From: JAAERC01 sp032123495
Lineage (GTDB): Bacteria; Zixibacteria; MSB-5A5; GN15; PGXB01
Direction: 5' to 3'
DNA: 64,000 bases
Assembly: GCA_032123495.1 (NCBI GenBank)
Contig: JAQBFG010000068.1
Coordinates: forward strand, 1-64,000
Shown in pieces: positions 52,440 to 60,968 of this stretch; the first letter of the stretch is position 1, and every line of letters starts with the position of its first letter. The notes under the pieces were generated by a model that had not been told where the DNA came from, made no database searches, and saw nothing but the letters and a program-made list of their open reading frames with translations. The position numbers and the translations under genes were made by a program.

Positions 52440-53339
52440 ATGTATAGCCGTATCAGCTTTATTACACTTGCGGTCTTCCTGATATTTTTCATTGAAGCAT
52501 ATCCGGAGCAATCGATTCAGGGAGGATATTCCACAAAGCCCCTCGAAAAAGCCGTGTTTGATCAGGCCAGAACAACTGCCGGTTTGCTACATATCAATAG
52601 CTGGTTAAACGAAAACTATTCTTCTCTAACTGACAAAACCAAAAAAGGGCCAAGAGAAAATCTTTACTACTTGATAGATTCGTGGGTTAAAAGTATTTAT
52701 CAACAAGATAGTGTAGTATTTCCTAAAGATTATGACGGAGTGTTAAAAAACTTCTTTTCTTGGTCAGAACGTTTAGGTGTGTATGGAGGTAATCTGGTTT
52801 ATAACTCACTCAAATCAGATCAGGATTCTTTAATGCCTGCCCTTAATATACCTCCAGAAAATATCTTGATTAGTTTAAATAATGATATGTTTGATATTTC
52901 CTCTAAGAAAGGTTATTGGTCTGTTTCTATTCCTTATTATTTTATGATCTGGAAAGTGAAAGATTATGTAACGAAGGATGGAATTAAAACGCAACTAATT
53001 GCCATTTCACCTGGTGCGGCATCTCACGACGGACAGGATGGGCAATCTCAATCGACATTAATGTTTTTATATGGCCCCGGAGAAAATTCTGAAACTTTCA
53101 TACAGTACTGGTCCAAAATTTTTGGTTTTAACGGCAACGAAATTTCTGAAGAATTGCCACTTGATTCATTAAGAAGTCACAAACTTTATGATAAGGAATC
53201 AAGCATATACACAGAATATACTTGCTTAAACTCCGAAAATGGAGCAGTTATGGTTTATTATAGCGGAGTTAATGGCCCTTATCAATGGAATAGGCCATAT
53301 TTTATAGATTTTCTTAATTCTCTTCGCAAATCATTCTAG
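52440..53339 (+). CDS. Orphan secreted protein downstream of secA
   Basis: 299 residues with a signal peptide (about 1-22, ending EAYPEQ). No family recognised. It is enriched in Ser, Tyr, Asp and aromatic residues, with a central segment GYWSVSIPYYFMIWKVKDYV and AISPGAASHDGQDGQSQS. GGGAGGAATTACAAT is a good SD. More AT-rich than secA, resembling the other orphan secreted genes here. A palindrome (53349-53371) follows. Confidence 0.75.
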   Translation: MYSRISFITLAVFLIFFIEAYPEQSIQGGYSTKPLEKAVFDQARTTAGLLHINSWLNENYSSLTDKTKKGPRENLYYLIDSWVKSIYQQDSVVFPKDYDGVLKNFFSWSERLGVYGGNLVYNSLKSDQDSLMPALNIPPENILISLNNDMFDISSKKGYWSVSIPYYFMIWKVKDYVTKDGIKTQLIAISPGAASHDGQDGQSQSTLMFLYGPGENSETFIQYWSKIFGFNGNEISEELPLDSLRSHKLYDKESSIYTEYTCLNSENGAVMVYYSGVNGPYQWNRPYFIDFLNSLRKSF

Positions 53340-53348
53340 TTTTAGTAG

Positions 53349-53371
53349 GGCAGGATCCCCGTGATCCTGCC
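53349..53371. repeat. Perfect palindrome after orphan secreted gene
   Basis: GGCAGGATC (53349-53357), CCCGT, GATCCTGCC (53363-53371), a 9-bp stem. No T run of note follows. It lies 10 bp past the stop. Confidence 0.7.
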
Positions 53372-53398
53372 ATTATTCTTCCCTTTAAAATAATTATT

Positions 53399-53445
53399 GG
53401 CGGGATCGCCCTTCATTCTTCAGGACTTACGGCAGGGATCCCACC
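53399..53445. repeat. Palindromic repeat, copy B
   Basis: Core 53407-53434 matches 409-436 with one mismatch. The outer arms GGGATC (53402-53407) and GATCCC (53437-53442) pair, extended by GG/CC, and differ from the arms of copy A. See copy A at 402-446. Confidence 0.65.
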
Positions 53446-53479
53446 CTTTTTCTATCTGTCCTAATAATCTCACGGGAGA

Positions 53480-53812
53480 TTAGCGGCCCGGTAAGTCAAT
53501 AACTTCTCCTCCGTCGACCGATATTGTGCAGGCACGTAATTTATTATCATATGATACTTCACATGGATGGGCGGTAATCACAACGTTACTCACGTTTTCC
53601 TCAAGCACGATATTGAACTGGTTAGCCAAATAAACCAAAGATATACCTTTGACAGTTGTTCCATCCACAACAATTGTGCTGGCGTCATTATTGATTTCGC
53701 TAACTATTCCTTCTACCGTCTCGGAACAATCTCCTGCCCCAAAAGCTTGTATGGCGGTGAAGGTCAAAACAGCTGCTATAACCACAAACATTATTCTAAT
53801 TGCACGATTCAT
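53480..53812 (-). CDS. Small exported protein, unknown
   Basis: 110 residues: signal peptide (about 1-26, ending FGAGDC), then a compact beta-rich domain (EGIVSEINNDASTIVVDGTTVKG) with three Cys that could form a disulphide. A short OB-like barrel is possible. AAGGAGATTTTATC before ATG is a strong SD. It is isolated, with palindromes on both sides, and converges with the gene at 52440. No family recognised. Confidence 0.7.
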   Translation of the reverse strand: MNRAIRIMFVVIAAVLTFTAIQAFGAGDCSETVEGIVSEINNDASTIVVDGTTVKGISLVYLANQFNIVLEENVSNVVITAHPCEVSYDNKLRACTISVDGGEVIDLPGR

Positions 53813-54278
53813 GATAAAATCTCCTTTTAAATTGTTTTTCCCTGATCGGTTCTGATGTTTGCACCCACTTCCGGACTCAATGAATAATTATGACAAACAG
53901 ATACGTTTAAAGATTTCCCCTTTCCTCGATAGCTTTCACTTACAGGTTCATGGTCCACAGATCTGAGTTACCATTTAATTATACAGAGTGTCTTTGGCTC
54001 AACTTCGTTCAGTTCGATAGAAAATAAAGGTCCTGGTTGACTTGTTTTTTTTCTTAGCTGGGGTAGCCCACCGCTTATCTCATTTTTTGTATTGGCTCTT
54101 AGACGACCCTTCAAGCGTAAGATCTAGAGCGGTGGCGCACAGCTGATCAGGATTATTGTTTTTTTCCGGTATTCTGTTGACATTAATTATTTTGTACGCC
54201 ATTCTACTATGAATATGTGTTGTATAGTATTATGTTAGAAATCCAGTTTTGAGAACAACGGAGATCTCAAGGGAGAAT
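53813..54278. other. Intergenic region with remnant palindrome
   Basis: No gene. It contains a long-loop member of the GTAGCCCACC family (54064-54140) and no other recognisable element. A TTGACA (54177-54182) lacks a well-spaced -10. Confidence 0.55.
54064..54140. repeat. GTAGCCCACC palindrome with long loop
   Basis: GTAGCCCACCGCT (54064-54075, arm CCACCGCT 54068-54075) pairs with AGCGGTGG (54128-54135), followed by CGCAC. The loop is 52 nt. It may be an elongated or interrupted family member. Confidence 0.6.
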
Positions 54279-55250
54279 ATGAAACATCAAATAGAGGACA
54301 CCTTGTATGATCGCGCGGTTGAGGCCGTTATAGAAAGATTCCATCTTGATCGGACACGATTAAGGAAAATTGGGGAATATGAGAATATTATTTACGAATG
54401 CTCTCTCAACAACGAAGACTGTATTATTAGAATTACACACGAATCTCATCGAAATGAAAATCTATTGAAAGGAGAACTTGAATGGATAGATTATTTGGGG
54501 GACCATGGCGTACCGGTTGCAGCACCCATATGTCTTACCAATAACGATAAGATTATACCGGTGAATATAGGAAACGCTGTCTTCTTAATCACATTCTTCA
54601 CCAAAGCAAATGGGCATCATGTGAAATCTAAGGATTGGTCTAATGAACTAATAACCCTGTTGGGGCGAGAAATAGGCAAGCTACACCAATGCTCCAGGCA
54701 ATACATCCCGGCGGATTCAAAAATAAGAAGGCCGGAATGGAATGACGATATACTTAATCCTAAACACGATAACATCAGCAAACTGCAAAACGTTATAAAA
54801 AAGCGTAACGAAGTGGTAAGACAGCTTTTGACTATGCGAAAGACCGATGCTTCGTATGGTCTAATCCATTTTGACATAAACTTTGGAAATTTCAAACTGA
54901 GTAATCAAGGAATTACTCTATTTGATTTTGACGATTGCTGCTATTGCTGGTTTATAAACGACATTGCCGTGCTTTTGGTCGAAAGTATAAATGTGTTTTG
55001 TGACACAACTGACAAGAGACCTTTTGTCCGTAATTTCCTCGAGCATTTCCTTAACGGGTACGAGCAGTTCCAGCATATTGATGAAAACATGATGATCTTG
55101 CTGCCATTGTTTACCAAGTTGAGGGAATTAGAATTATATGCCTCGTTAGTCGAATTGCCGACGAGTGAATACTATGAACATGAGAAACAGTTTATGGTGA
55201 ATAGGCAGCATTCTATTGACAACGATATACCTTTTGTTGAGCTGCAATAG
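54279..55250 (+). CDS. APH-family phosphotransferase
   Basis: 323 residues with a kinase-like fold of the aminoglycoside/choline phosphotransferase superfamily. N-lobe segments are YEC..DCIIRITHE and LLKGELEWIDYLGDHGVPV; the catalytic loop is LIHFDINFGNFKL with Asp as base and Asn; TLFDFDDCCYCW is the DxD metal motif. The substrate cannot be assigned: small amines, choline-like molecules or antibiotics are all possible. The start at 54279 follows AAGGGAGAAT; an upstream TTG (54249) lacks support. It stands alone between palindromes. Confidence 0.82.
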   Translation: MKHQIEDTLYDRAVEAVIERFHLDRTRLRKIGEYENIIYECSLNNEDCIIRITHESHRNENLLKGELEWIDYLGDHGVPVAAPICLTNNDKIIPVNIGNAVFLITFFTKANGHHVKSKDWSNELITLLGREIGKLHQCSRQYIPADSKIRRPEWNDDILNPKHDNISKLQNVIKKRNEVVRQLLTMRKTDASYGLIHFDINFGNFKLSNQGITLFDFDDCCYCWFINDIAVLLVESINVFCDTTDKRPFVRNFLEHFLNGYEQFQHIDENMMILLPLFTKLRELELYASLVELPTSEYYEHEKQFMVNRQHSIDNDIPFVELQ

Positions 55251-55629
55251 TTTTTGTAACCCACCATTTATGGTGGGTATTATAATATTGCACATGACAC
55301 ATACATTAAAAAAATCAAAATCTCCACCAAACCACACTTGTTTCTTATTCGCGTCAATGTGTACATGAGTGATTATACAGAAATAGAAAATTACAATTTT
55401 ACTACAAAGAAATTGTTCGAAAAGTGCTTTTTGGCAAAACGAAGCCATTTTCGCTGTAATAATATGACAGAGTATGAGTTATAAGGAACTTTTGAGATTT
55501 ATTGGTTGCCACCGGGCAGATGTGGACAGCTGCTGCGCACAATAACACAACTCAATAAACAGCTTGACTCGCAGTAGTAAATTAATCACTTTTTGCGTAT
55601 TAAAAGAAAATATAAAAGAGTGAGGTTTA
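55251..55629. other. Intergenic region with palindrome
   Basis: Apart from a family palindrome at 55257-55278 I see nothing gene-like. Minus-strand frames here overlap known genes and have no SD. Confidence 0.55.
55257..55278. repeat. GTAACCCACC palindrome
   Basis: ACCCACCAT (55259-55267) TT ATGGTGGGT (55270-55278) with GTA before; perfect 9-bp arms. Located about 10 bp past the phosphotransferase stop, as for other family members behind plus-strand genes. Confidence 0.75.
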
Positions 55630-56142
55630 ATGGACACGAAAAAGATGTCACAATCGCGAACGGTCAAAGCGATGCTGGTTCTTCCGCCCGATTCCAATGC
55701 CATCGGAACGATGTTTGGCGGAAAAGTGATGAGCTATATCGATGATATCGCGTCGATCTCCGCATATCGGCACTGCCGCCAGCAAGTTGTCACCGCCTCG
55801 ACCGACTCGGTCGATTTCCTTTATCCGATCAACGTCGGACAGATGATCTGTATGGAATCGTTTGTCACCTGGACCCATAATACCTCGATGGAGATCTATG
55901 TTAATGTCATCAGCGAAGATCTCAAAACCGGAGAGCGAAGAGTTTGCGCTTCATCATTTTTAACCTTTGTGGCAATCGACGATAAAGGCAAAACTCAACC
56001 GGTTCCAGAGGTGATCCCGGAAACCGAATTTGAAAAGGAGCTTCATAGTACCGCTCCTGAAAGATATAAAAGACGAATGGAACGAAAATCCAATTCGAAA
56101 AAACTGGCTAAGAAATTCCCGGTTGAAAGATTAAAACAATAG
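55630..56142 (+). CDS. Acyl-CoA thioesterase, hotdog fold (YciA/YkhA-like)
   Basis: 170 residues. The N-terminal VKAMLVLPPDSNAIGTMFGGKVMSYIDDIAS is the YciA/BfIT-type hotdog motif with catalytic Asp and GG loop, and TWTHNTSMEIYVNVISED completes the fold. It hydrolyses acyl-CoA; chain-length preference unknown. Lys/Arg-rich C-terminal tail. GTGAGGTTTA upstream of ATG. Confidence 0.92.
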   Translation: MDTKKMSQSRTVKAMLVLPPDSNAIGTMFGGKVMSYIDDIASISAYRHCRQQVVTASTDSVDFLYPINVGQMICMESFVTWTHNTSMEIYVNVISEDLKTGERRVCASSFLTFVAIDDKGKTQPVPEVIPETEFEKELHSTAPERYKRRMERKSNSKKLAKKFPVERLKQ

Positions 56143-56148
56143 CAAAAA

Positions 56149-57087
56149 CTAATTTGTAGCTTCTTTTTTGCGTGGTTTCATAATCGAAATCACAATCGAG
56201 ACGGCCAGAAGCAATCCGATTATACCAAGCGCCCACATATCGGGGATTTTATAATAACCGGAAAGAAGCATCTTAATTCCAACAAACGACAGTATCGCCG
56301 CGAGTCCATATTTAAGATAATAAAACATATCCATCAGACCGGCGAGAGCAAAATACATCGCCCGTAGTCCAAGAATAGCAAAAACATTTGATGAGTACAC
56401 AATAAACGGATCAAGCGTGATCGCAAAAATAGCAGGAATCGAATCAACGGCAAAAACAACATCGGTGGTCTCAACCACGATCAAGACAACAAACAGCGGC
56501 GTTCCGAATGTTCTCCCAGCTTTTTTGATAAGGAATTTTCCGCCTTCATAATTATCCGTTAGGGGCATAAATTTTTTGACAAATTTCAGGATAGGGTTTT
56601 TCTCAGGTTCGATCTTAGTATCTCCGGCGACCCCCATCTTGATACCGGTATAAACCAAAAATGCACCAAAAATATAAATGACCCAATGAAACTTGGCGAT
56701 AAGCAAAGCACCGACACCAATAAACAGTCCACGCATCACCAGTGCACCGATAATACCCCAGAAAAGAACTTTGTACTGATATTTGTCTGGAACACCAAAA
56801 TAGGAGAAAATCAAAAGGAAAACAAAAATATTGTCGATACTAAGTGATCGTTCAATCAGGTACCCGGTGAAAAATTGAAGTGCTTTGGTTTCACCTTCCC
56901 AGAAATATACAAGAACATTAAAAAGCAGGGCTACAATGACCCAGATAACCGACCAGATAAGACTTTCTTTGACAGATATTTTATGATCTTTACGATGGAA
57001 AACGCCCAAATCAATCGCCAGCATCACCAATACTAACAGATTAAAGCCGCCCCAGATAAAATATTTATTAGTTAATAATTCCTGCAA
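56149..57087 (-). CDS. TerC/Alx-family membrane protein
   Basis: 312 residues, about eight or nine TM segments. LLVLVMLAIDLGVFHRKDH, SIDNIFVFLLIFSYF and VETTDVVFAVDSIPAIFAI with conserved Asp residues are the TerC signature; family members export Mn2+ or help metallate secreted enzymes. The start is TTG at 57087, preceded by AAGGAT; no in-frame ATG lies in a usable place. It is last in the Na/Pi symporter-PhoU operon (29 bp after phoU). Confidence 0.93.
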   Translation of the reverse strand: MQELLTNKYFIWGGFNLLVLVMLAIDLGVFHRKDHKISVKESLIWSVIWVIVALLFNVLVYFWEGETKALQFFTGYLIERSLSIDNIFVFLLIFSYFGVPDKYQYKVLFWGIIGALVMRGLFIGVGALLIAKFHWVIYIFGAFLVYTGIKMGVAGDTKIEPEKNPILKFVKKFMPLTDNYEGGKFLIKKAGRTFGTPLFVVLIVVETTDVVFAVDSIPAIFAITLDPFIVYSSNVFAILGLRAMYFALAGLMDMFYYLKYGLAAILSFVGIKMLLSGYYKIPDMWALGIIGLLLAVSIVISIMKPRKKEATN

Positions 57088-57116
57088 TTGATCGGTATCC
57101 TTAGGAACATCGCAAG

Positions 57117-57797
57117 TTATTCATCTTCGGTATCTTTGGCTCTGAAACCGATTCTTGGAAATGGATTAACAATCGAGCTGGCAATATTAGTCAGATGCGA
57201 CGCCACTCTTTTCAGATATCTGAAATAGAGCGCCAGAACAACGGCATCGGATGGATTTGGCGGAGTACCGACGCCGCGAATAATATCCCCCATAATTTTA
57301 TCGCAACGAGTAGATATCCCACGATGCTCAATCATCATCTTTTTGGCCAATTCGACATCGGGACCAGACAGAACTTTGATAATCTGATCAAACCGTAAAA
57401 GAATAGTCTCTTCGATTTCGACTAAATCTTTTTCATAAACTCCGCCATCGAGCTTTTCCGGATGCGCCTTGGCCAGTTCGGTTATATTTTTGGCAAAATC
57501 GCCAATCCGTTCGACATCGATAACAATCGAAACTAGAGCCAAACCGGGAACAATATTATGCACTCCGGAAATAGTTAGATGAGTCAGGACATTGCGGCGC
57601 ACTTCCCGCTCGAATTTATTGATCTCTTTATCTTTCTCATAGATATCAAAAGGAAGTTCGGCATTATCACGGTCACGAAGAGATTTTTTCGATGCACTAA
57701 ACATCTCCAGGTCAGACCCGAGCATCATAATCGTAGTTTCTAGTGCCTGATCGAGAAGATTCTCTTTACCAAAAAGCTCTATAAATTTCTTATACAT
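57117..57797 (-). CDS. PhoU-domain protein
   Basis: 226 residues, two PhoU three-helix repeats with DVERIGDFAKNITELAK and VASHLTNIASSIVNPFPRIG motifs. PhoU-like proteins regulate phosphate transport and signalling; next to a Na/Pi symporter they are often its direct partner. It starts 6 bp after the symporter stop. Confidence 0.9.
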   Translation of the reverse strand: MYKKFIELFGKENLLDQALETTIMMLGSDLEMFSASKKSLRDRDNAELPFDIYEKDKEINKFEREVRRNVLTHLTISGVHNIVPGLALVSIVIDVERIGDFAKNITELAKAHPEKLDGGVYEKDLVEIEETILLRFDQIIKVLSGPDVELAKKMMIEHRGISTRCDKIMGDIIRGVGTPPNPSDAVVLALYFRYLKRVASHLTNIASSIVNPFPRIGFRAKDTEDE

Positions 57798-57803
57798 AAC
57801 ATG

Positions 57804-58919
57804 TTACCTCAACAGATATATTAAAATTATCGGTATAATAAAAAAAGTCAACAGAATAAACACAATCGGATACAATTTTGATCTTGCCGTCAGGGAAGCG
57901 ATTTTTCGCGCCAAATAAAGTGGGATTTTCGCCAATGGCAGGAAAATGGATATTCCGATTATATTAAAAAGCAGATGTGAAAAAGCAACTGCCGCCGCCG
58001 CTGAATTCTGAGTGACCAATGCCGCCAGAATGGCTGTCACGGTTGTTCCGATATTGGCCCCCAGCGTGTATGGATAGATCTGGCGAAGAGTCAGAACTCC
58101 AGCTCCAACCAAGGGGACAACTATTGAAGTCGTAATCGATGATGATTGGACTATGGCCGTAAGAATAATTCCTAAGGTAAGCGCCCGAAAAGTGGTTTTG
58201 AATACCGTTCTGCTAAAAAAGCCCTCCACCCGAGATAATACCATTGATTTCATAATATCAACCATAAACTTGAGGGCAATAAAAAGCAGCAAAATTGCCG
58301 CAATGGCTGACAACCAGCTTGAATCGCCCAGTAGATGAATGATATATTTGGCGACCGGCTTGGTAATGATATTAATTGGAGAGACAAATTGTAATCCGCC
58401 GGCATTTTCAAAAACAGTTTCCAAATAAAGGGCCGTACGTCCAAGAAAATTGGTGAAATACTGAAGCGGGAACAGTAATATGACGGCCAGAACATTAAAG
58501 ACATCGTGAACAATGGCCCCGCTGAAGGCTCTTCCGAATTCCTGCGACCTGTTAATATGAGCCAATGAAACCAAAGTATTTGTAATAGTTGTCCCAATAT
58601 TGGCGCCCATCACAATCGGAATAGCTCCTTCAATAGATATTAAGCCGCCTGCCACCATCCCGACTACGATAGATGTAGTCGTCGATGATGATTGAATAAT
58701 CGATGTCGCCAATATTCCAATAAACAGACCAACAATCGGGTTAGAGGTTGTCGCCAAAAGAGTTTCGGCGAAATCTTTACCAAATAGCTTAAACGATGCC
58801 CCCAACAAGGTTATGGACAGTATAAAAATATATAAGGCGGCCAAAAGACCTAATGGTTTCCACAACGATTTAATATTGATTTTTACAGGACTCGACAGGA
58901 AATCAAAAAATTTACTCAC
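57804..58919 (-). CDS. Na+/phosphate cotransporter (NptA/PF02690 family)
   Basis: 371 residues with two inverted repeats each carrying QSSST (IIQSSSTTTSIVVGMVAGG and IVQSSSITTSIVVPLVGAG), the hallmark of type II Na/Pi cotransporters. About eight TM segments. GTG start with GGAACGG upstream. It leads a phosphate/metal operon with PhoU and TerC. Confidence 0.92.
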   Translation of the reverse strand: MSKFFDFLSSPVKINIKSLWKPLGLLAALYIFILSITLLGASFKLFGKDFAETLLATTSNPIVGLFIGILATSIIQSSSTTTSIVVGMVAGGLISIEGAIPIVMGANIGTTITNTLVSLAHINRSQEFGRAFSGAIVHDVFNVLAVILLFPLQYFTNFLGRTALYLETVFENAGGLQFVSPINIITKPVAKYIIHLLGDSSWLSAIAAILLLFIALKFMVDIMKSMVLSRVEGFFSRTVFKTTFRALTLGIILTAIVQSSSITTSIVVPLVGAGVLTLRQIYPYTLGANIGTTVTAILAALVTQNSAAAAVAFSHLLFNIIGISIFLPLAKIPLYLARKIASLTARSKLYPIVFILLTFFIIPIILIYLLR

Positions 58920-59102
58920 ATCCGTTCCCGTCTGTTATGCAGCTTTTTATCAAACAAATATTTTTACCCATCGTTTTGAGGCGAATATATTGTTGACATC
59001 CATCCAAGTCAAGCAATTAATAAATATAGATTGCGGATTTGCCAGATTTCAACTTAAGACAAAATGTCCCAATAACTTATTGGAGCATTAATCGAAGTAA
59101 AC

Positions 59103-59624
59103 CTATTTTGACATTTTTTTAATATAAGATGCAAGTCTTTTTCCATACTCATAACATGCGGTCAGGCAATGCTCGTTAGGCCCATCTTTGCCATCATTGC
59201 CGACCTGGGCAAACGGTCCCCATTGATTGGCACCTTTTCCATACCCCGGCATATCATTAACAAATCCAACCATAACCATTCCGAGTTCCAATAACGTAGA
59301 ATAAAGAGAGATATGAGTCAATTCAATCCCGGAAGTGAATCCGCCGCCTGACACAAACACTCCGCCAACTTTATTTTTGGCGGTAGAATTCATCCAGATC
59401 CGACCTGTTTTATCAAGAAAAGCTTTCATCTCATCGCCAATTGATCCCATCCGAACCGGTGAACCCAATATAACAGCATCATATTTCAAAATATCATCAG
59501 GGTTCGTTTCAGAGGCAACCGAAAGATTTACCTCGACTCCCGATTCTTTCAAGCCTTTTTCAACAGATTCTGCCATTCGCTTGACATGTCCATAGGCAGA
59601 CTGATAAATAATAATCGCATTCAT
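59103..59624 (-). CDS. Flavodoxin/WrbA-like NAD(P)H-quinone reductase
   Basis: 173 residues. IIYQSAYGHVKRMAESVEKGL binds FMN phosphate, ILGSPVRMGSIGDEMKAFLDKTG and GGVFVSGGGFTSG line the flavin, as in WrbA. It probably reduces quinones by two electrons or serves as an electron carrier. Cytosolic. AAAGGTTTATT before ATG. It stands alone, 180 bp before the symporter operon start. Confidence 0.88.
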   Translation of the reverse strand: MNAIIIYQSAYGHVKRMAESVEKGLKESGVEVNLSVASETNPDDILKYDAVILGSPVRMGSIGDEMKAFLDKTGRIWMNSTAKNKVGGVFVSGGGFTSGIELTHISLYSTLLELGMVMVGFVNDMPGYGKGANQWGPFAQVGNDGKDGPNEHCLTACYEYGKRLASYIKKMSK

Positions 59625-59698
59625 AATAAACCTTTCTCAACAATAATATTAATTTATTGCAGTATTAACGAGAGCGGCGAAAATATATTTGTGTTATT

Positions 59699-60910
59699 TT
59701 ACTGATTATCAAAAAGACGTTTATTTTCGGTTTCTGCAGATTTTTCAATATTATCGCTCTTCAAAGAATCTTTGGTTTTGGTCTCTTCGACCGCCACCGG
59801 CAGAAGTAAAATTCCAACTTCAACCTCTTCGCGTAGAACAATCAAATAAACACCGTCTGAATCAAGTTTCTCAATAATTTTGCCCATCAGATCACGAGTG
59901 CTTCTGACCACCTCACCATTAACTCTTTTGATCAAGTCGCCGATTTGCAGACCTGCGGCATAACTAAGTCCCAAAGTATCAACATCAACAACTTCAAATA
60001 AACCAAGCGGGGTTTTTATAACCGAAAAACCAAGTCTTCCCCCGCCGGCTGAGAGTATAGTTGGTTCAGCTTCGACCGGCTTATCAGATTTTGGGCGAAC
60101 AAAACTTTGCGGACGAGTCAAATTAACCAGAGCCGAATTATAAGGCTCATTGGCCAGATAGGTGACCAGCGGTGTTTCAGATGTTAACGGCCAGTTATAT
60201 CGAAAATGATTTTCATAAGTGTTCCATCCCGGATTGTGTCTTTTCCAGTTTTCGGAGGAAATAATTAATTCCAGGCTATCGGGCTGAATTATATGAACGG
60301 CAGTAGCCATCGCCAAATTTGTTGCGACAACATCAAATCGATAAGCGCTTTGCTGTAATAAGGGATGATCCCAAAGATAATGCTGGATAGATTTTGGATC
60401 ACTCACCTGTTGTATATTTCGCCCCGAAAGAAGCATGATTAAATTCATCAGTTGATGCAGCCCGGTTGGGGCCGCTTCGACATAATTTGATGTTTTGATA
60501 CCTTCCAGAGGAAACAGAGCCGGGTCATACACTCGGTCGCAAGGAAGATATTTCATCAGATGAATTTTAAGATCCTCTTCAACCCATTCAATCCCGGAAA
60601 GTGAGGTCATTGTCGTCAAAATTGCATAACCGAGACTATCCCAGACAGCATAAAAAACCGAATCGTTACGATTTACAAATCTTATATCCCGTCTGATTTC
60701 CTGTTCATTCTCATAATAAAGCGGATAAAAAGCCCGCATCAGATTCAGATTATCAATTGTGAATTCGACTTTGGGAACATCCGGGTAAATATTATCGGCC
60801 CCAAATTGAGTCATATCAAATTGATTTGTCGTGTCCTCAGTGACCTGATCCTGCGCAAAAAGCACCGAACCGGCGAGAATAATAGCCATTATTAAAAACA
60901 GTTGTTTCAT
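59699..60910 (-). CDS. Secreted PDZ-domain protein
   Basis: 403 residues. A signal peptide (about 1-20, ending LFAQDQ) precedes an alpha/beta region with no clear family (residues 25-280), then a PDZ domain (about 285-370: GRLGFSVIKTPLGLFEVVDV, AAGLQIGDLIKRVNGEVV). No protease catalytic motif is visible, so it may be an adaptor or a retropepsin/M50-like fragment. The C-terminal tail is charged. The start lacks a strong SD. Confidence 0.78.
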   Translation of the reverse strand: MKQLFLIMAIILAGSVLFAQDQVTEDTTNQFDMTQFGADNIYPDVPKVEFTIDNLNLMRAFYPLYYENEQEIRRDIRFVNRNDSVFYAVWDSLGYAILTTMTSLSGIEWVEEDLKIHLMKYLPCDRVYDPALFPLEGIKTSNYVEAAPTGLHQLMNLIMLLSGRNIQQVSDPKSIQHYLWDHPLLQQSAYRFDVVATNLAMATAVHIIQPDSLELIISSENWKRHNPGWNTYENHFRYNWPLTSETPLVTYLANEPYNSALVNLTRPQSFVRPKSDKPVEAEPTILSAGGGRLGFSVIKTPLGLFEVVDVDTLGLSYAAGLQIGDLIKRVNGEVVRSTRDLMGKIIEKLDSDGVYLIVLREEVEVGILLLPVAVEETKTKDSLKSDNIEKSAETENKRLFDNQ

Positions 60911-60968
60911 GACTGCTAAATTAGAGCAATAACCATAACAAAATCAAGTAAATATTGGAAAAAATAAA

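Noticed and set aside
55146..55448. Minus-strand 100-codon frame overlapping the phosphotransferase
   Set aside because: Overlaps the 3' end of a clear gene; no SD or family signal.
55479..55703. Minus-strand 74-codon frame over the thioesterase start
   Set aside because: Overlaps the start of a strongly supported thioesterase gene; no SD.
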